Origin: Nitrosopumilaceae archaeon
Lineage (GTDB): Archaea; Thermoproteota; Nitrososphaeria; Nitrososphaerales; Nitrosopumilaceae
DNA length: 5,897 bases
Assembly (NCBI GenBank): GCA_021296165.1
Contig: JAGWAW010000102.1
Coordinates: forward strand, 1 to 5,897
Direction of reading: 5' to 3'
Shown here: piece after piece, positions 5,819 to 5,897 of the stretch
Layout of the letters: every line of letters begins with the position of its first letter
Numbering within the stretch: the first letter of the stretch is position 1
Translations under genes and position numbers: made by a program
Notes under the pieces: generated by a model
Told to the model about the DNA's origin: nothing
Databases searched by the model: none
What the model saw: only the letters and a program-made list of their open reading frames with translations

Positions 5819-5897
5819 GGTACACACTCAACCCCTCGCCTGTTTGGAAAGCATGATCTTGGCACATCGCCAAACCCCCGCGTATCGGCAATGCCTG
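5819..5897 (-). repeat. Right arm of 79-bp inverted repeat upstream of mdh
   Basis: Read on the minus strand, this is the partner of 58-136 (73 of 79 identical, no gaps). It reaches the window edge, so the true repeat may be longer on this side, although the left copy shows no way to judge that. In this copy TTGGC-GATGT-GCCAA forms a perfect 5-bp dyad; the left copy breaks it with GCGAA. GTTTGG and CCAAAC in the same arm can also pair, keeping a G-U wobble in the left copy. Longer mdh open frames that run into this arm (to 5865) are rejected as coding. Confidence 0.93.

Noticed and set aside
5770..5865. Longer mdh reading frame starting at 5865 or at ATG 5793
   Set aside because: The extension translates through the 79-bp repeat and the TATA box, and MDH proteins normally begin directly with the first beta strand, as the start at 5769 gives.
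58..5897. Insertion sequence or transposon bounded by the 79-bp repeats
   Set aside because: The enclosed genes are housekeeping or transporter genes with normal promoters; there is no transposase, integrase or target-site duplication visible (the right flank is outside the window).

Overview
The window looks like chromosome of a high-GC thaumarchaeon (Nitrososphaerota), most like the ammonia-oxidising sponge symbiont Cenarchaeum symbiosum. This is inference from gene content and promoter style, not from a database match. Four of the five genes have an archaeal TATA-like element 22-31 nt upstream of the ATG, the spacing expected for leaderless transcripts. There is no bacterial -35/-10 signal and no strong Shine-Dalgarno sequence at most starts. 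A formate/nitrite-type channel, an archaeal-type malate dehydrogenase, an archaeal LarB and a large B12-type radical SAM protein fit that lineage.

Layout from left to right. Bases 58-136 are the left arm of a 79-bp inverted repeat. A small plus-strand gene of unknown function follows (186-506). It runs tail to tail into a minus-strand radical SAM gene (503-2083), and the two stop codons overlap in one CTAG. A 343-bp gap (2084-2426) holds the radical SAM promoter and several hairpins. The minus-strand FNT-family channel occupies 2427-3575. A 488-bp gap (3576-4063) carries only the FNT promoter and a hairpin at its right end. The minus-strand pair mdh (4855-5769) and larB (4064-4840), 14 nt apart, looks like an operon. 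The right arm of the inverted repeat (5819-5897) closes the window.

Functionally, mdh serves central carbon metabolism. larB makes the pyridinium-dicarboxylate precursor of a nickel-pincer-type cofactor. The FNT channel plausibly moves nitrite or another small monovalent anion. The radical SAM enzyme probably modifies an unactivated carbon, possibly in a lipid. Nothing suggests that the five genes form one pathway.

The most unusual signal is the 79-bp repeat. Its two copies, about 92% identical and without indels, are inverted about 5.7 kb apart. Each ends about 18 nt upstream of a TATA box and has the same orientation relative to its downstream gene (the 106-aa gene and mdh). No mobile-element genes lie between the arms. 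The repeat may be a shared promoter-upstream module, a dispersed repeat family, or a substrate for inversion.
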